Assembly (NCBI RefSeq): GCF_019279795.1 | Contig: NC_056732.1 | Coordinates: 1,073,430,040 to 1,073,494,039 of the forward strand | Length of the DNA: 64,000 bases | Direction of reading: 5' to 3' | Origin: Protopterus annectens | Taxonomy: Eukaryota; Chordata; Ceratodontiformes; Protopteridae | Shown: in pieces, positions 10,815 to 23,808 of the stretch | Position numbering within the stretch: the first letter of the stretch is position 1 | Layout: each line of letters opens with the position of its first letter | The notes under the pieces: generated by a model | Told to the model about the DNA's origin: nothing | Database searches by the model: none | The model's input: the letters and a program-made list of their open reading frames with translations, nothing else | Position numbers and translations under genes: made by a program

Positions 10815-12655
10815 TCACATAGGTTCATAGGTATGTAGTAGACTATCTCCACGAAGGCATATATCAGCCTACGCAAGTTGTGCAGCTTTCACCACACCAT
10901 TGGGTAGTCTCCCAAGGCCTAGTTCTAATAGTTAGTACCCTAAGCCCCTTTCTAGTGGGGCTGCTGATGTGATGCCTGGCATGAATTATCTGTTTCCCAT
11001 CCACTCATCAAGGTTCCAATTGAAGAATGTCAGCAAGGGGTTCTGTCTGATGCACATTGGGACTCTGTTCCACAGTAAGGCATGTGTCTGGGAAGGTACT
11101 CTATCCCACCAGCATGTTGTATTCATCATTGTGATGAGGTTCATATCCCTGGAATGTATAGGGTGACTCAATGTTGTTATCTGTAGATGGAGCATGTTCA
11201 ACAGTTATGTGCTGGACATGGCTCTGTATGTTAGGCAGAGTGTGCCTCTGAGTAGGTGGTACGCAATGAAGAACAGATTTAGTTTTACCAGTTGTGTTGC
11301 ATAACACAACTGTTTGACGCCAATAATCCTCTTGGTGAGGTACCTATGTGATCTCTACAGCTGCTGGATTTGCTAAGTTGAGTACATCCAAAATGGTGCA
11401 CTGTACTCAATGATGGGTCTGATGACGTAAGAGTAGAGTGCCAACACTACCTCTTTGGAGCCTGATGCAAACCCTTTGTTGATTAGGTGGGCCACATAGG
11501 ATCTCCCAATCACTTTGGCAACATGGTTGTCAAAGGAAAGATGACTATCTACTTGTGTCCCCAGATCCCTTATCACCTTGTCATTTTAAAGGGGTAACAC
11601 CTATGTGGTGGTTTGTGGGTATTTTGTTTTCAACAAAGAGGATCACTATGCATTCCTCCACAGTGAGCTTGAGGCCATGATTCTGACACCACACATCTGT
11701 CTCATAGAGTCCCTTCTGGAGAATATGTCTGTCGCCCGGGGAATCTATTATGGCAAACACTTTAGAGTTCCCAGCAAACTTAGTCAACCACAACCCTCAT
11801 GTGTTGGCATGTACATTTGAGAAGTCTATACCAAACAGGAGGGACCCCAGGACTGAACCCTGGGGGACACCAGTCGTTACCGGTGTAGAGTCTGACATGT
11901 AGCCAGCAACTCTTAATGTGTGGCATCTATCTGTGAGCCAGTTTGCAATCCATCTTGTGATGTATGGATTCAAGGCCAGGTTGGTGAGTTCATCTATGAT
12001 ACTTAACTGGGGAATGATGTCAAAGGTCTTAGCGAGGTATAGGTAGGCTGTGTTGAGCTCATTTCAATCATCTGTAGCCTGGGTAACTGTCAAATCCTCC
12101 CAGTCCAGGAGGCGTGGTCTGCATTTGACGAAGCCAAAATGGGTGTGCTCAACTGTGTGAAGGTTCCCAATCTCTGTATTGTTGACTTCCATTATGATTG
12201 GCTCCATTGCCTTGCAGAACACACTCAACAGGCTCATAGAGCATGAATGCCAAGGGGTTTTTGTGGCCCCACCCCTGTGGAGTGTGAAGAATGTTGCTGT
12301 GCAACATTCTATAGGTACATATCCTGTAAAGAGCATGTAGAGAGAGGTATAGGTATCCTTGATGAATATGGACACATCCTCACCTTATGTACTATGATTC
12401 AGGTTCTGATGCTGGAAGGTATGGAATGAGTAGTATCCTGGTAGTGCTGGCGTGCTGTCTGGAGCCTTGAACTAGGTTTCTGTTACTGCACAGATATCAA
12501 TATCCTCCATAATGAGAAGTGCCTCGAGTGTGTGCATCTGGAGGCTGAGACTTCTGGCAATGAGTAGCATTTAGCTCACTTTGTGGTTATTTGTGTTGGT
12601 TACAGGGTTTGGTTTGTCCTGTGTGACTGGTGTTCCACACCTGAAGTCAGTGCCT
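10815..12655 (-). mobile_element. CR1 LINE copy C with internal deletion
   Basis: Minus strand from right to left: endonuclease N-terminus (SLSLQMHTLEALLIMEDIDI, then CAVTET), GEDVSIFIKD, then a jump straight to GYVPIECCTATFF and CKAMEPIIMEVNNTEIGNLH of the RT, the thumb IRDLGTQVDSHLSFDNHVAK and the 3' end with 'cataggttcataggt' at 10818. Most of the endonuclease and the RT N-terminus are deleted at about 12320. It abuts copy D1 head to head at 12655. Confidence 0.82.
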
Positions 12656-13600
12656 CATTGGTCCCGTCTGACCATAAGCTAAATACCCTATATATTCACA
12701 TTCTGGACCCACACCCCCATTAAGGAAACCATGTTAAAAAATGTCTCCAAAGCCAACTTCATGCTTCTTAAGACAGAAGTGCTGAACTGCAGGACACCCA
12801 TACAGATGGACAATACAGTCACGACTACTGAATCCTTCCCAATTGCACTTTATAAGCACTTACATGACTGCATGCATCATGCTATCCCAAACAGAACCAA
12901 GACTCTATCCTCCAAAAAAAGGAAGCCAATCTGGTGTTCCCCTGCCATAAACAAACTGCACAACAGAAGGAAGAAAATATTGCAAAAGAGGGTAAAATCC
13001 CATGAGTGGAGCCATAATTGAAACTACTAAAGATGTGGACATCCTACAAAAGGGCCTCACTGAGACAGATGCCTGGTATCAAAGCCATAGCCTCAAGCTC
13101 AATGCCAAAAAGTGCATTGTCATCCCCTTTGGTAAAAACTCTGTAGCCTTGAATTACAACATAGGCGGTAGTATACTTAACACTGAAAGTGTGATAAGAG
13201 ACCTTGGGTCACAGGTGGACAGTGGACACACCTGTGATAATCACATCCCCACAGTAGTCAGGAAATCCTTCTACATGGCACACCTCATCACAAAAGGTGT
13301 CTCATGCAGAATAGAAGAGGACATTGTTCCCCTCTACTGATCACTCACTAGATCCATAATAGAGTACAATGCCCCTTTTGCTATGTACCTCACAAGACAT
13401 CTACAACAACTGGAAAGCCTGCAGAAATACCTCAAAAAGAGCATTAGCAGCCTGAAATACATGCCATACACAGACCGTCTCAAAATGCTCAGACTGTACT
13501 CTCTTGCATATTACCTACTCAGAGGTGATCTATGCCTAACATACAAAGCTATGTCAAACACAGAGCTGTTGGACATGCTCCACGTAAAACACTCACAATC
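12656..13600 (+). mobile_element. CR1 LINE copy D1 with internal deletion
   Basis: Starts in the endonuclease C-terminus (SDHKL-like), continues with KNVSKANFMLLKTEVLN and KKRKPIWCSPAINKLHNRRK, then jumps at about 13000 to DVDILQKGLTETDAWYQSHS, KKCIVIPFGKN and VIRDLGSQVDS. It ends in YSLAYYLLRGDLCLTYKAMS. The fingers and catalytic palm of the RT are therefore deleted. Two ORFs of about 97 and 112 codons remain. It abuts copy D2 directly. Confidence 0.82.
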
Positions 13601-13604
13601 CCTC

Positions 13605-15668
13605 TGATCTTCGGCTCCAAAACCCAGACTGAAATACAAAAGGAAGGGGTGTATCCATTTACCTTATGGATACCCACACCTTCAGGTTAGTGGCACAGTA
13701 TGAGGCCTTGGAGACCATGCAAGTGCAACTAACATTGGGCAAAGCTGCTTATCAGATTGTAGCCTGCTACAGATCACCTACCTTGTCTCAGGAACCTCAC
13801 TCAGTATTCCTGAGAACAGTTGAAAATATAAAGGTCCTACCAAACACCATTATATGAGGAGATTACAACTACCCAAACATTGACTGGGAGAATTACTCAT
13901 GTACAACGCCCTTTGCCCAATGCTTCCTAGAGTTTAAAAACTCAAACGCCCTGGAACAGCTGGTCACCACGCCCATTAGAAGTGACAACATACTGGATCT
14001 GATCATCACCAACATGAGGTACCAGTGTTCCACAACAGAGATAAACCCCTCGCTGGTAATATCAGATCATAAAGTAATCACACTGGACATCCACATTCCA
14101 CCCCAGTCAAGGAAACCACTGTGAAGAAATTTTCAAAAGCAAACTGCACACTTCTCAAGACCAAAGTGGAAAGTTCCAAAGCCCCCTTGCTATAGGATAA
14201 TGCTATACAATCTGCAGAATCATTTACAAGTGCATTCTATGAGCATCTACAGGGATGCATGGATTGAGACATCCCAAATAAAACCAAGACACACTCCTCC
14301 AAAAATAAGAAACCAATCTGGTGGTCGTTGCCCATAAATAAGCTAGACAACAGAAGGAGGAAATGAACACATAATAGAGCAAACTTCACTAAAGGAAAGG
14401 CATCACTGATCATTATTAGGAAGAAACAATGATCGCTCATAAAATAATCCAAGGCAAGTTAATTGCCAAGGAATGTAAGAATAACAACCACAAAGCCTTC
14501 GTTAGCTATACCAAATATTTAGGTGGCGACTCTCAAATATGCTGTCAGCTACTGCAAAATGACAAAAAATACACTGAACCAACTGACATTGCCCACATCC
14601 TGGCGGACAAGTTCAGTGCAAAGTCCACCCCATCACCCCCAAAAGGGCCTGTGTCCATCCCAGAAGAATGCAGAGCCCCAGACTTCATGGACATGCAGGT
14701 AAAAAGTAGCCCTCTCCAAATCTAAGAACACAGCATCAATTACACCAGCCCCAAAAGGAACTACACCCTCACCTACATTCACTGTCCAGACTTAACCTTA
14801 CCACAGGCTATGTACCCAAAGAATGGCATACAGCAACAGTTATCCAGCTCCACAAAGGTGGTGCCACAACAGAACCTGGAAACTATTGCCCTATAGGCCT
14901 ACTAGCCTGGTCTGCAAAGCTATGGAGCAAATTATCATGGAACCCACAAACAGAGACATTGGGAACCTCCAGACACTGGACTCTACCCAACTTGGCTTTG
15001 TTAATGGCAGATCTTGCCTCCTAAACCTAGTTGACTTCTTTGAAACAGTTACCAAGGACACAGATGGAGGTGAAAGTAGTGCACACAGCCCACCTGGACC
15101 TCACTAAGGCCTTTGACACCATTCACCACTCTGGCATCATGGACAAGCTTACCAGCTTGAACATTAACACCTATGTCACAGGATGGGTGGCCAACTGGCT
15201 CACAGATCAAACATACATGTTCAGAGTTGTGGGTGCCATGTCCGACTCTAAACCAGTCACAAATGGCATCCCACAGGTCTTGGTCCTGGGACCCCACCTG
15301 TTCAGTAGATACTGCTCAGAGGTACAGGCAAGCACAGGAGGAGTATGGCTGAACAAGTTTGCAGATGACTGCTAACTGTGGTCCATAATTGACTCTACAG
15401 CTGACACAGACATCCTCCAGAAGGGTCTTATGGAGACAAATACCTGGTGTCAAAACAATGCCCTCAAGCAGAATGCCAAAAAATGCATAGACATCCCCTT
15501 TGGATAAAACAAAGTGCACACAAATTACCACATAGGTGGTAATCCAGTATGTACGGAGAATGTAATTATGGACCTGGGGACCCAGGTAGATAGTAAACTC
15601 TCCTTTGATGACCACATTGCCAAAGTGTTTAGAAATTCCTTCTATGTAGCCCACCTAATGTAACCCAC
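13605..15668 (+). mobile_element. CR1 LINE copy D2, endonuclease plus RT
   Basis: Encodes the apurinic-type endonuclease C-terminal half (ACYRSPTLSQEPHSVFLRTV, GDYNYPNIDW, NILDLIITNM, SDHKVITLDIHIP), the linker, RT fingers (GYVPKEWHTATVIQLHKGGA), palm (AHLDLTKAFDTIHHSGIMDK) and catalytic FADDC near 15358-15372, then part of the thumb. Many stops and frameshifts occur. It keeps an endonuclease segment that is missing in the best CR1 copy at 40.6 kb. The 3' end is lost at about 15668, where the tandem array begins. Confidence 0.82.
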
Positions 15669-16765
15669 TTTGTCTAGTCTGATGATGTCACCATCCTACA
15701 AATATACCTGTGGAAAAGAAAGCTCCCAGTGATGTGTATAGCGCATCATGTAAATGTGTACTGCTGTAGTATCATAAAGTAGTTAGGTAGGGGTTTGAAT
15801 CCTGCACTTGACAACTGTATGAGAGTGTGCGTATCTCCTTGGAGAGGAACAACCTTTTTGAAGACTACTGAAACACCTTAAAAGTGGTATACTCATCTTT
15901 GTCAAGTCTGATGATGTCACCATCCTACAAATATACCTGTGGAATGAAGAACGCTCAGTAATGTGTATAGTGCCTTGTGTTAATGCGTACTTCTCTAGTA
16001 TCATAAAGTAGTTAAGTAGGGGTTTGAATCCTGTACTTGCCAACTGTATAAGAGTGTATGTGTCTCCTTGGAGAGGATCAACCTTTTTGAAGGCTACTGA
16101 AACACCTTAAAAGTGGTATACTCATCTTTGTCAAGTCTGATGATGTCACCATCCTACAAATATACCTATGGAATGCAGAGTTCCCAGTGATGTGTATAGC
16201 ATGTCGTGTTAATGCGCACTCCACTAGTGTATTAAAGTAATTAGGGAGGGGTTTGAATCCTGCACTTGCCAACTGTATGAGAGTGTGTGTGTCTCTTTGG
16301 AGAAAAGCAACCTTTTTGAAGACTACTGAAACACCTTAAAAGTGGTATACTCATCTTTGGCAAGTCTGATGATGTCACCATCTTACAACTATACCTGTGG
16401 AATAAAGAACTCCAAATAATGTGTATAGTGTGTTGTGTTAATGCATACTTCTCTAGTATCATAAAGTAGTTAGGTAGGGGTTTCAATCCTGCACTTGCCA
16501 ACTGTATGAGAGTGTGTGTGTGTCTCCTTGAAAAGGAGCAACCTTTTTGAAGACTACTGAAACACCTTAAAAGTGGTATACTCATCTTTGTCAAGTCTGA
16601 TGATGTCACCATCCTACAAATATACCTGTGGAAAGGAGAACTCCCAGTAGTGTGTATAACGCATCTTGTTAATGTGTACTGCTCTAGTATCATAGAATAG
16701 TTAGGTAGGGATTTGAATCCTGCACTTGGTGACTGTGTGTGCTCCACGTGTGTGACACTGTCAGT
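15668..16765. repeat. Tandem repeat array, about 230-bp unit, nearly 5 copies
   Basis: The word 'gtctgatgatgtcaccatc' recurs at about 15676, 15905, 16136, 16365 and 16596, giving a spacing of about 230 bp. Each unit also holds 'caacctttttgaag', 'ctgaaacaccttaaaagtgg' and 'ggggtttgaatcctgcact', which matches a Pol III B-box. The open frames across it are by-products of the repeat. It starts exactly where CR1 copy D2 loses its 3' end. Confidence 0.88.
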
Positions 16766-17129
16766 TAATGTGATGTGGGTTTTGCTTTTAATACTGTATG
16801 ACATCACAATGACAACAGTATGTGTATTACACATGTCAGGTAGCTGTGTGGCAAATACATATACATACATGTGACCTCAATTATTTCATAGGTGGGAACC
16901 CTGCTTTCTCCATGAACACATCTGTTACCTTTGCCAGAGTGTGCTGCCGCTTTCCAGACCTTAGGTCACATATGTATGCTTGTGACAAGCCTAGCCATTG
17001 CAGTGGTCCCTGGCCTACATCATCCATTTCACATACACTCATTACAGTTTCTATTGAATAGTGTGAGTGAGGGTTTATGCCTGAGGTATATTTGAAACCT
17101 GTTCAAAAGCAGCAAAGTCTGTCAAAGAT

Positions 17130-17690
17130 GGCTATTTATTATAGGTGTGCAACAACCTTTGTGGATATGCATGCAGACCCCTTATTGCTTATGTGATCAC
17201 AGAGGGATTTCCAAAACCCTTTGGAAATGTGATTATCAAAGGAGAGATGACGTAACACATGGCTCTATGTATACATCGGTACCTGTTCAACATTTTGGGG
17301 GCTACTACCTATGTGGTACTCTGGGAATACTATGTTTTGTAAAAGTGGATGACTATGCTTTATTTGGCTTATAGCTTTACAGCATGGGTTTGACACTAGG
17401 TATCTGTCTGTATGATACCCTTTTGGAAGATGTGTGTGTCATCTGGAGAATGCATTATAGCCCACAGTATGCATTGCCAAACATGGCCAGACATATCCCT
17501 ACTGTGTTTGCTTGTACCTAAGAAAGCTATATGCCAAACAGGAGTGGTCCCAGGACTGAGTGCAGGTGAATACCACTGGTTACTGGTATAGAATAGTACT
17601 TGAAGGCTGCAAATGTTACTGTGTGTCCTACATCTGTGTGTCAGTTGTCAAGACATCATCTAACAATTGTTTATGGTTAGGCTGTTGAGG
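17130..17690 (-). mobile_element. CR1 LINE copy E, badly decayed
   Basis: The minus strand keeps the order of CR1 ORF2 palm-thumb blocks. At 17530-17570 the equivalent of PQGSVLGPLLFGIYF is visible, and 17350-17480 matches the DNILQKG-like and KKCI-like tracts. No open frame remains. Borders are approximate. Confidence 0.55.
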
Positions 17691-18879
17691 TTATGTATAC
17701 TACCAGAATGCAAACCAATGACAGATAGTAACAGTATCACCCACAGCACAGTGTCAAATTGTGTCATACACACACGTGTATTCAAGTCCCAAAATGTGTG
17801 TAGTACAATGCATACTAGACACCAATAGAAAGTATGGAGTGTTAACACTGTCTAATACAGGGCATATCACCATGTCCTTGTGTCCAATATGCATGTACAT
17901 GCAGACAGTGCACCTCAACCATGTTCACAAATGTACACCTGCAAATCTGTGCTGCACACATCCCACACTTACTGTCCACTCTCTAACACATGCTGACAAA
18001 ACTACACACATCAGCCAAGTGGCACATGGGCAGACAATACACAATTGGAATAAACGCTGGTGTAAACAATACTACATTGATAATTATAGCTTTAATGCAT
18101 CTTGCCTGCTCAGCTACACCTTCAAGGATATTATTACACTTTACTGCTGACAACATGCTAACATTGCTATTCTGTTATAAAGTCACCCTGTGCATCAGCA
18201 CCATGTTAGCTTGTTCCTGCATCAATGTTACAGATGACAGGAGGTGGCACAGGTTTCATCATATGCACAGGGTGTGTTGTTGGTTTGCCAAAGGCCTACA
18301 TTGAGCCATACAATCAACATGTGTGTGTGAGTGTGTGTGTGAGGGCCAAGAGTACTGTTATGGGCCAATGTGGATGTAATGTGTGCGGGTATGTGTTTGC
18401 CCTGGGTGCCTGGTTTATGTGTGTGTGTCTGCATGCACACAGTTCCACCATGTGGCTGCCATATATGGGGATTTGTGGGACAGCTACAGACTGTACCTGG
18501 CAGGCTTTACAGAGCACCCTCTCTGGCCATGGATACGGGACCTGTGCCTGGCAGGGGGGCTACAGACAGTATCAGGTACTAATCCAGACTGGGTACTACC
18601 CTCAGAGGTTGACATATGTACACTGGATCCAGGTCCCTGCTGGGACTGGCCAGTGCCACGTGCATGTGGTCTTCTAGGAGGGTCTATGAACAACCCACCC
18701 CCAACATTGCTGGGGCTGGTACTGGCACTACGGGAGCAGCTATGACTTGATGGACATCCACGGCGACTGCCAGCTGATGATGTTGCTGGCATACATCCAC
18801 ATCAACGTCTCAACTGTCCCGCACTGTCCTGACACATGGACATGACATTGTGGAGGACATCTAATGTCTCACCCCAATG
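17691..18879. other. No recognised feature
   Basis: Several overlapping ORFs of 100-150 codons (for example 18225-18677 +) occupy this GC-richer tract, with no recognisable motif. It lies just downstream of the Myb A gene and may be that element's non-coding interior. Confidence 0.4.
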
Positions 18880-19480
18880 TCAATCAATGACCTCAGTGTA
18901 ATTACAGATGGCACCTGCTAGGTCACGGATACTGTCATTTAAAGAGGTGTTATGAGCCCTCTGTGCCCTTAGTCCCTGTTTGGTGTACTGCTCCATACGT
19001 GCCTGTGCCTCCATGACAGCCTGGAACATGCATGTGGTTGTAAGAGTTGTGGCACGTCTGCCAGGGGCATGATGACCATCAGTGCTCTGACGAAAACCCC
19101 TGGACATCTGCCTATGTGGCACCGTTCCAGACATCTGGCTATGGCTGCTGTGTCCTGATGCATGTGCCATAAATACCACACTGTCCTGGCCATTGCCGAC
19201 TGTACACTGTTCCTTTGCTAAGGGCATTGGTGATGATGGATGTACAGGAAGTATGACTGTGTGCATGGATGGGGTGGAGACTTGTGTACTGTCAATTGGT
19301 GGCCCAACAACAGACCCTGACAAACATGCCTGTGACTCAACACACCTATCCTCATTATCACTATTTGTGTCAGTGACATCAGGTTCCCTGCTGCACTGAA
19401 CCAGCCCAACCTCAGCACCTTTGAGAGTAAAACAGGAAACACACTTTAAGACCTGTACATGATGTCAGAACACATGAACA

Positions 19481-19535
19481 CATGCACACATGCACACATG
19501 CACACATGCACACAAATACACTCCTTACTAAAGCA

Positions 19536-19586
<51 letters not shown>
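19481..19586. repeat. (CATGCACA)n followed by (AC)n microsatellite
   Basis: About four copies of an octamer at 19481-19513, then about 25 AC units at 19537-19586. Confidence 0.95.
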
Positions 19587-19587
<1 letters not shown>

Positions 19588-20289
19588 ACCAGCAATCTCA
19601 GAACATACTCAATAGGAGTTGATAGTGGGGTACAGTATCACAAGCCAAACAGTCATATCACACATGTCAGCATGCAGGACATGCGTTGCTCAAGAGCATG
19701 CAGTGCAAGTGTAGACAGTCCTTGTTACTAACAGTATACATGGCTTTGATGCATGTGTTTTGTTGTTCAGTGATTGGCCTCCCCCTGGAACGCAATGTAT
19801 ACATGGACACAACATTGCTGTGCAAGTATTAAAAACTCTTTAATGTACTGTGCACCATCACTCACAGGTATACATACCATGGCTGGATGTGTATCTGTGT
19901 GTCACATAGATATCCAGTTCTGATTAGAGCCTCTTTCTCTTTAGCAAATAATTGTGGACACAGTTTTAGCTCATGCATGATGTGTATACACACAATATCA
20001 GTGGTGCATCTATAACTGATGGAATACCATTGGTCCACATAGACAATGTACAGTAGTTATGGTGAGTGTAGATCATATTGTGGACATGCCAGTGTCATCC
20101 ATGACATGGCATGCTAAAACACAACTGCATATTTAAACATCACACATACCCAATGAGTGCCATATGACCTGGCCACTCAATAGCATTACAAGACATATAT
20201 GTGTCAGTTGTGCAAATGGTGATTGGTATGCATATTGTTTATAGGTGCATATGTTTGCACACACACAACATTGAGGTGTATAACAATGA

Positions 20290-20408
20290 AAGCTATGTGT
20301 AGCACTGTGATTACAATAACTGGATGGGATGTAGTACCATAAGCCATCAAGCTATGTGTAGCACTGTGATTACAATAACTGGATGGGATGTAGTACCATA
20401 AGCCATCA
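20290..20408. repeat. Perfect 59-bp tandem duplication
   Basis: The unit beginning 'agctatgtgtagcactgtga' and ending 'agtaccataagccatca' occurs twice in a row, at 20291 and 20350, with no difference seen. Its perfect identity implies a recent duplication. Confidence 0.92.
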
Positions 20409-21661
20409 TCATGAAGCATCATGTGGTCACTCAAGGCTACAAATGTGTCCCAAACCAGCACCTATCATGCTGTACCAGAACTGCACTACCATGACTACAT
20501 TCACAGCCAGTTGTTACATGGGTTTGTAAGGAGGCCAATAAGGAGCATTGCCTAACATGAATGTGTTGTGTGTTGCAGAGTGTTTCACTGCCCCATGATA
20601 GGCCTCTACCCCTCAGGTATATTATGTGTGCTGTGTGGATGACATTTGGGATACTGGAGTGTGACTTTACAGAGGGTTTGTGAATACTTTATGTGTAGCA
20701 TGTTAACATGTTCTGTGTATGACATAGTTGTGTCTGTTGTGTGCATGCGTATCGACTCTGCCTATCCAATGGTCACTACAGTGTAGCCACATTTATTTGA
20801 GATGGTCTGTGTATTGCATGCATTTCAGGCAGCTAATCGCATTACTGAGATGTGCATAGTCTCACAGCAAACATGCACAGCATGCATTATGCGTAGGTGT
20901 ATTACATGTGTAGATGGCCTACACCTTAACTATGACATGCACTTTTTATTTGCAATAATAAATGTAGAACACACTCACCAGCATGTGTTCGCTGCCTTGC
21001 TGTCACACCAGAGGGACCTACATGGATATGAGACAGTTTGTCAGTGGCGACAACTGTGGCATTGCTACTGTGGGTTTGCAGTCTTACAGTAGTACAACAG
21101 TTTACATTCACAGGCCTACAGATTATGTTCCAAATGATCAGTATTGCACAACAACAGGCTCCACATCTTCTAACTACACAGTACACATCTCACATATGCA
21201 TGATCTACCAATTGAGGTAATAGTAGTCTGCAGATATGCCATGTTACCTGTACGCTCCATGTGTTCTTGCTGGGTGGCTCCAACCTCCATCAAGGTAAAT
21301 GTCTGCTGTTGTTGTTGTTGGGCAGGTGCCACCAGGCTCAGGAGCAGCTCCTCCACTGTGGTGAGGGGGGGATGAATGTTAACCCTACCACCTGTTGCAA
21401 GCTGTTGTCTACGTACATCAGAAGCACGCTGCCGGACATGTCTAAGTAAATCACTGCAGTGATGGCGTACCTACTCATATGTCCAGTTATGCATGCCTAT
21501 GTCATTTACCCTCCGGACAACATCTTGCCACAGTGTAATACGCTCATGCTGGTCTTGGCTGGTTCTCGAGAATAGTAGGCTGTAATGCTGAATCAGACAG
21601 CTGGTAATAATGTCATCCTCAGCACTACTGTAGCTAGGATTACGATAGTGGGCCATGATCC

Positions 21662-22729
21662 CTGGAAGACAAAGAAAAATATGTCTGAGCAAGTCATATG
21701 GCACACTTAACATTATACAGTACAGATATCACTGAACTGCCATATATAGCAACCTATTAGCTGAATGAAATTAAACACTTTCAATACCACTTATCAGTGC
21801 TCACCCCACAACTGATTGAAAGTGCCTGGCACACTCTATATAATAAACCATGTTCTGCACAGCAACAAAATAAAATCACTATATAAGACTATACAAGAGT
21901 ACATGAAACACTGCATGCGACACAATGCACCACCTCACCTAGCCACAGAAGGTATAGATCAAGCGAATGCATAAAGAAATATGTCATCCATCACAATGTT
22001 TGTAAAGTCCAGTTACAGTATTACCATTATACCACACAACTTGTTGATGGCAAACCCGTGGCCAAAATACATGCACAATTGTGAATATAGGTGGTATACT
22101 GCTGTAGTAAACTATAAATGTTGCTAAATATGCAGTTAATCTTGTAACACACATATGACAGAGGACATGTTACAGGCATACCCATGCACACATCAGACAT
22201 AATTACAAGACACAAAGGTATGACAACCCACATACGCTTTACGTGTGTCCCATACAGTACTGTGTGTCAGTACTTACAAAACCTTAAGCCTGAGGAATGT
22301 AATCTGTGAGGACTACAGGGACCACATAAAACAGTGGTTCCAAGCAATGTGGACATACACCATACTTTGCTGTTTAGGCCTATAGCTTCAAGTAGTACTA
22401 CAGTTCATACAGGATTTGGATTCAACATCAGTACCAATCAATAAGCATACATGTAGTGCTTTAGCCTCCAATGACACACCCCAGTTAACATCAAGGGACT
22501 ACATCAGACTGTATGCCATAGTGCTTTATCTGCCTAGCAACAGCATACACAGCTTTTGATGGGATCAAAACAAGGACGCATAATACCATGACAGAAACAG
22601 TTTCCCATTAAGCTATCCCACAAATACACATTTTTGACACATTCACCAACACATTGACCATCACACTCAGTCAACTTTACATAGAATCTATTGCAACAAG
22701 TAGATGTGGGTGTGTATTACTATATATGA

Positions 22730-22730
<1 letters not shown>
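21662..22730. other. Upstream region of Myb gene A
   Basis: Non-coding, AT-rich. The pyrimidine tract just before 21661 looks like an acceptor, so an untranslated 5' exon may lie further right; it was not located. Confidence 0.4.

Positions 22731-22774
<44 letters not shown>
22731..22774. repeat. (TC)n-(TA)n microsatellite
   Basis: Six TC units run into about 16 TA units. Confidence 0.95.
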
Positions 22775-22783
<9 letters not shown>

Positions 22784-23772
22784 ATATACACATCCATTGG
22801 TGTACATATACATACACATATAGGCACATATACAGTCCACCTTTCATGGTGGGAATATCAGTTATACAAAGGATGTGAGGTATACAGTAATGTAATAATA
22901 TTGCACAGTCTTGTGAGAAATACATTGAAAGTGTTCTCATCCCAGGTAGCTTTAGCAGGCCTCCCTGGTTGCAACATTGCAAACTGAACAAAACACACAC
23001 AGTGTTTAGCCACCACATGTCCTATACCAGCACTGTATGCTGTCTTGTTTGTCACACACTAAAACCTACATACAAATATGCACATAACAACCTTCACCAA
23101 CATATATATGTCCACCCTTCACAAACATTTGCAATATGTCCCTTGCTCTATGCACATATACAGATGTTAATATATATGACACATATATATCTCTCCGTAT
23201 GTGTGTGCCATACACACACAAGGTCCACACTGTTGTAAGCCCCTGGACCTCACAGCTGAACTGTTGGGCCTTGCTGCAACATGAACAGGTGTCACATGTG
23301 AACACACAGTAACATTAGAGGGGGTATGTATAGCTACAAATGCTAGATTAGCAGACTAGCCTGGTATAGCAGTTGCCAATGCTAAGCTAAACTTTAATAT
23401 GACTATCATGCATGTGTTACTCTGTCACAACCATGTTTATATAAATGTTTGTGCTAATCCCCCAAACAGCCATTGTCCACACTACTGTACAGAAGTCAGA
23501 TAACAAGGATCAGATGTTTGACATTTAATGTTGAGCTACATATTTCACAATTATGTCCCACTGAACACAGCTACACACTGAATTGTCCATGGCAGTAGTT
23601 AAGCAGGACATCTGTGCATAGATACGTACTGCTGCCACATATGAATGGTTCACATTATGTAGAGTACTCTTCAAAAACATCTACTACATGCCAGTAAATA
23701 TATATATCCGTTACATACCTTTCCTTTGTATGAGTTGGTATTATTTATTTTCCGTTTTCCTTTTGCTTTTCA

Positions 23773-23808
<36 letters not shown>

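Larger units (their letters stand above)
19419..21247 (-). other. Intron of Myb gene A
   Basis: A 1.83-kb phase-1 intron with GT...AG borders. It holds microsatellites (19481-19586) and the 59-bp duplication (20290-20408); no nested gene was seen. Confidence 0.6.
18880..21661 (-). pseudogene. Harbinger Myb-like gene A (two exons, one stop)
   Basis: DNA-binding partner of a Harbinger transposase: the Myb/SANT domain binds the element ends and helps bring the transposase to the nucleus (family knowledge). Exon 1 is 21661-21248, after a pyrimidine-rich acceptor and with ATG at 21656; it encodes SSAEDDIITSCLIQHYSLLF, LWQDVVRRVN and VRHHCSDLLRHVRQRASDVR, then a Q-rich patch. It ends ACAG|GTAACA. 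Exon 2 is 19418-18880, after 'ttttactctcaaag', with an acidic stretch and a C-terminal helical segment MEAQARMEQYTKQGLRAQRA. Joining the exons keeps frame (phase 1), which supports the intron. One TAG at 21473-21471 lies between WTYE and VRHH, where a Gln codon is likely in the ancestor. Confidence 0.8.

Noticed and set aside
15783-16870. Repeated ORF families with the phrase VTSSDLTKMSIPLLRCFSSL
   Set aside because: The repetition comes from the 230-bp tandem array, not from a protein repeat; a frame is kept only in part.
18225-18745. Two overlapping ORFs of 120-150 codons
   Set aside because: Rich in Cys and Gly from GTGTG-type DNA and without a domain; several frames are open together, typical of composition.
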